DNA of 64,000 nt from CAYUQT01 sp964446835 (GTDB taxonomy: Bacteria; Planctomycetota; Phycisphaerae; UBA1845; JAFGLZ01). How positions within the stretch are numbered: position 1 is the stretch's first letter; every line of letters starts with the position of its first letter. The DNA lies in contig CAYUQT010000013.1 of assembly GCA_964446835.1 (NCBI GenBank), forward strand, positions 62,001-126,000, read 5' to 3'. Positions 61,967-64,000 of the stretch are shown here, piece after piece. The position numbers and the translations under genes were made by a program. The notes beneath the pieces are model-generated. The model saw only the letters and a program-made list of their open reading frames with translations. It ran no database searches and was not told where the DNA came from.

Positions 61967-62743
61967 TCAAGCCGCCTTGGCTTTCTGCCCATGGACCCTG
62001 CTGCTTGCGGCGAGGAACGAGTTGAGTTTCTGCTCGACGATTCTGGGGTTGTCTCCCGACTGAATGCTCATGATCCCCATCAGAACGATGCTCTTGTTGA
62101 GCATCTCTTCGGAGCTTCGGACGGCCAGTTTGTCGGCCATGGGGATGCAGAAGAGGTTGGCCATGATGGCCCCGTACAGGGTCGTCAGGATGGCCACCGC
62201 CATGCCCGGGCCGATCTTGGACGGATCGTTCAGGTTTGCCAGCATCGCCACCAATCCGATCAACGTTCCGATCATGCCGAAGGCCGGCCCGGATTTTGCG
62301 ATGCCGTCGAGGATTCCCTTGCCGCTGGCGTGCCGTTCGGCCAAGGCCTCCAGTTCGGTGGTCAGGACGTGTTTGATCAGTTCGGGGTCGGTGCCGTCAA
62401 CCGCCATCTGGAGACCGCGAACGACGAAGGGGTCATCGAGTTGCTTGGCCACCGCGTCGAGGGAGAGGATGCCGTCGCGTCGGGCGATCTCGGCATAGGA
62501 CACCAGATCGGCGATGACCTCCTGGGGAGGTCGGGTCTTGGCGACGAACACCTTGCGGAAGACTTTGCCGACGTCCAGCAGGTAACCGGAGGAATTGCTG
62601 ATGAGCAATGTCGCCAGCGTCCCGCCGAAGACGATGTACATGGACGAGTAGTCGACGTACAGGGACAGGGACCCGGCACTCATGATGCCGTAGCCAACAA
62701 GTCCGATGCCGGCGACCAATCCGATCAGTGTGGCAATATCCAT
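61967..62743 (-). CDS. motA: Flagellar stator protein MotA
   Basis: 258 residues with four membrane helices. 'IATLIGLVAGIGLVGYGIMS' and 'MYIVFGGTLATLLISNSSGY' are the first two, then a cytoplasmic domain, then 'AFGMIGTLIGLVAMLANLND' and 'AVAILTTLYGAIMANLFCIP', whose Pro/Gly pattern is typical of the MotA/PomA channel. The cytoplasmic loop has charged residues for FliG contact. Proton or sodium use cannot be told. It is followed closely by motB, and preceded by flbD 90 bases upstream. Confidence 0.95.
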   Translation of the reverse strand: MDIATLIGLVAGIGLVGYGIMSAGSLSLYVDYSSMYIVFGGTLATLLISNSSGYLLDVGKVFRKVFVAKTRPPQEVIADLVSYAEIARRDGILSLDAVAKQLDDPFVVRGLQMAVDGTDPELIKHVLTTELEALAERHASGKGILDGIAKSGPAFGMIGTLIGLVAMLANLNDPSKIGPGMAVAILTTLYGAIMANLFCIPMADKLAVRSSEEMLNKSIVLMGIMSIQSGDNPRIVEQKLNSFLAASSRVHGQKAKAA

Positions 62744-62833
62744 CCTGTGCCTCGATCATCCACTCTCGAGCCCCGAGCAAATCCCGACGGTCTGTTGCTC
62801 GGACCACTGAAAGGTTATTTGTCTCTCTCTGTC

Positions 62834-63031
62834 CTATCCATCGATAGGAAAGGCCCTCACTTTTCGCCCGTATTCGATCGCGCGAGCGACCACCTCATCC
62901 AGTGACTCCAGCACCAGCAGGTGATCGCCGTTGATCAAGGTGAGGGTCGTATCGGGCAATTGCTCAATCGTTTTGATCAACTCGGAGTTGACCACCACCT
63001 TGCGGCCGTTCAGCCTCGTCAGAAGTATCAC
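62834..63031 (-). CDS. flbD: FlbD-family flagellar protein
   Basis: 65 residues, the usual size for the small FlbD (SwrD-like) proteins and not the Caulobacter response regulator of the same name. Key stretches are 'MILLTRLNGRKVVVNSELIK', 'TIEQLPDTTLTLINGDHLLV' and 'ESLDEVVARAIEYGRKV'. In Bacillus the homologue SwrD raises stator power, and the gene usually lies between flgE and motA as here. Confidence 0.9.
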   Translation of the reverse strand: MILLTRLNGRKVVVNSELIKTIEQLPDTTLTLINGDHLLVLESLDEVVARAIEYGRKVRAFPIDG

Positions 63032-63144
63032 CCTACCGGCCTCCTGCCTGGTCGAAAGACATACCGGACCGCGTGATCCGGCTTCAGGGGCCCGGGCGCC
63101 TCTGCGGCGGGCCCCGGTTATGTCGGTTCACCCCTTTATCGTTC

Positions 63145-64000
63145 TCACCGTGTCAACGTCATCAGTTCCTGCAGGAGTTGATCGGCGGTTGTGATGACGC
63201 GCCCCGAGGCACTGAATCCTGTCGAGGCGGTGACCAGTCCGATGAACTCCTTAGAGAGATCGACGTTGCTGAGTTCCAGCGAACCTGCCATGATCCGCCC
63301 GGCTCCCAATGTCAGCGGTGTCGTGATGATGGGCAGCCCGCTGTTGGAGCCCAGGGCATAGGTGTTGTTCGCCTGGGCGACGAGTCCCTCGGGGTTATTG
63401 AAGTTCGCCAGGGCAAGCTGTCCGAGCGTGCGTTGCAGGCCGTTGCTGAACGTGCCCGTCACCGTCCCGTTTGTTCCCACGCCGAAGTCCTGCAGGGTGC
63501 CTGCGGCAAAGCCGTCCTGGGTGGTCATGACCAGGATGGAGCGCGTGGGATTCCCGGCACCGGCGTTGGCAGCGGTCGACAGGCAGGTCACTGCATTGAA
63601 ATCCAATTCGACCTGCAAAGGTGTGCTTGCCCCGGTGTCGTCGCGATGGATGACGACCGCCGAGCCCGGACTCTGAAGGAACTGGCCTTCGGTGTTGAAG
63701 CTGATCGTGCCCTGACCGATGAATCGGCTCGCCTGGGCGGTGCCGCTGTTGCCGGTATCATCCACCGACTCGCCGTACCACCGCCACGTGGTGCCGGAGT
63801 TGGTCTTGGACTCCATCACCGCGGTGAGATCCATGTTGACGGCGGTGCCGAGGGAATCGTACACGACGAAACTGGTATAGACGCTCGCGCCATTGGCGGC
63901 CTTGCTTTGGGTGAAGGTGAAAGGCGTGGAAGTGGTGCCACTGTGATCGACCTGAAGTGCCGCCGGCCCGAGGGTGAGGGCGTTGTCGGTACCGTGATCA
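63145..64000 (-). CDS. flgE: Flagellar hook protein FlgE (5' end outside the window)
   Basis: The frame is open to the window edge and reads 'DNALTLGPAALQVDHSGTT' there, so only the C-terminal ~285 residues are present. The middle domain has 'PFTFTQSKAANGASVYTSFV' and 'VYDSLGTAVNMDLTAVMESK', the FlaE domain typical of FlgE rather than FlgF or FlgG. The C-terminal domain has 'GSNSGLPIITTPLTLGAGRI' and 'LELSNVDLSKEFIGLVTAST', and ends 'VITTADQLLQELMTLTR'. It polymerises into the hook. It is the first visible gene of the operon; more flagellar genes probably lie to the right. Confidence 0.93.
   Translation of the reverse strand, partial: DHGTDNALTLGPAALQVDHSGTTSTPFTFTQSKAANGASVYTSFVVYDSLGTAVNMDLTAVMESKTNSGTTWRWYGESVDDTGNSGTAQASRFIGQGTISFNTEGQFLQSPGSAVVIHRDDTGASTPLQVELDFNAVTCLSTAANAGAGNPTRSILVMTTQDGFAAGTLQDFGVGTNGTVTGTFSNGLQRTLGQLALANFNNPEGLVAQANNTYALGSNSGLPIITTPLTLGAGRIMAGSLELSNVDLSKEFIGLVTASTGFSASGRVITTADQLLQELMTLTR

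Noticed and set aside
1..64000. CRISPR arrays, insertion sequences, integrases or prophage
   Set aside because: No regularly spaced repeats, transposase motifs, tRNA-associated direct repeats or phage structural genes were seen.

Overview
The window looks like a chromosome segment from a member of the Planctomycetota, probably a Phycisphaerae/Sedimentisphaerales-type lineage. The evidence is GC-rich coding DNA, abundant secreted sulfatase, sialidase-like and glycosidase genes, planctomycete-type carboxypeptidase-regulatory/redoxin proteins, PEP-CTERM anchored proteins, several Tat signals, heptose (LPS-type) genes, murA, and a flagellar operon in a partly conserved order. The assignment rests on gene content only. 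I see no rRNA, tRNA, CRISPR array, insertion sequence or integrase.

Layout. 1-5.3 kb: the end of a secreted redoxin-like protein, a B12-binding radical SAM protein and a membrane-anchored MutS-like ATPase. 5.3-26.9 kb: an accessory carbohydrate region with a sulfatase, a LemA-GIDE fusion, a ceramidase-like protein, an EEP-family hydrolase, a large multidomain glycoside hydrolase, two sialidase-like (BNR) proteins, a Tat-exported thiamine-diphosphate enzyme, a PEP-CTERM phosphoesterase, an FG-GAP/VCBS protein, an AGE-family epimerase, a GH32/43-like protein, an aldo/keto reductase and a Gfo/Idh/MocA oxidoreductase. These are mostly single genes on alternating strands, not one operon.

27-30.7 kb: a ParA-type ATPase fused to a glycogen-binding (CBM48/AMPK-type) domain, divergent from hldE-gmhA, the ADP-heptose genes. 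30.8-37.3 kb: a three-gene ABC transporter operon, divergent from a GHL10-like hydrolase and a GH57 enzyme. 37.3-54.2 kb: a long run of minus-strand genes: a MASE1/PAS hybrid histidine kinase, an SGNH hydrolase, two membrane TPR proteins of the glycosyltransferase-C/TMTC kind, murA, prmC, an MFS transporter, a GT2-GT4 fusion and a sulfotransferase. 54.6-55.8 kb: a PEP-CTERM HAF-repeat protein. 55.8-64 kb: a flagellar operon transcribed leftward as flgE-flbD-motA-motB-fliL-fliN-fliO-fliP-fliQ-fliR-flhB, with no fliM between fliL and fliN.

The observations most worth follow-up are the ParA-CBM48 fusion; an Asn in place of the catalytic Asp in the HldE kinase domain; a FliN with two FliM-like N-terminal motifs separated by an 11-base homopolymer, in an operon lacking fliM; an FlhB with NPTE in place of NPTH at the autocleavage site; and two genes whose best ribosome binding sites point to ATT or ATC start codons.
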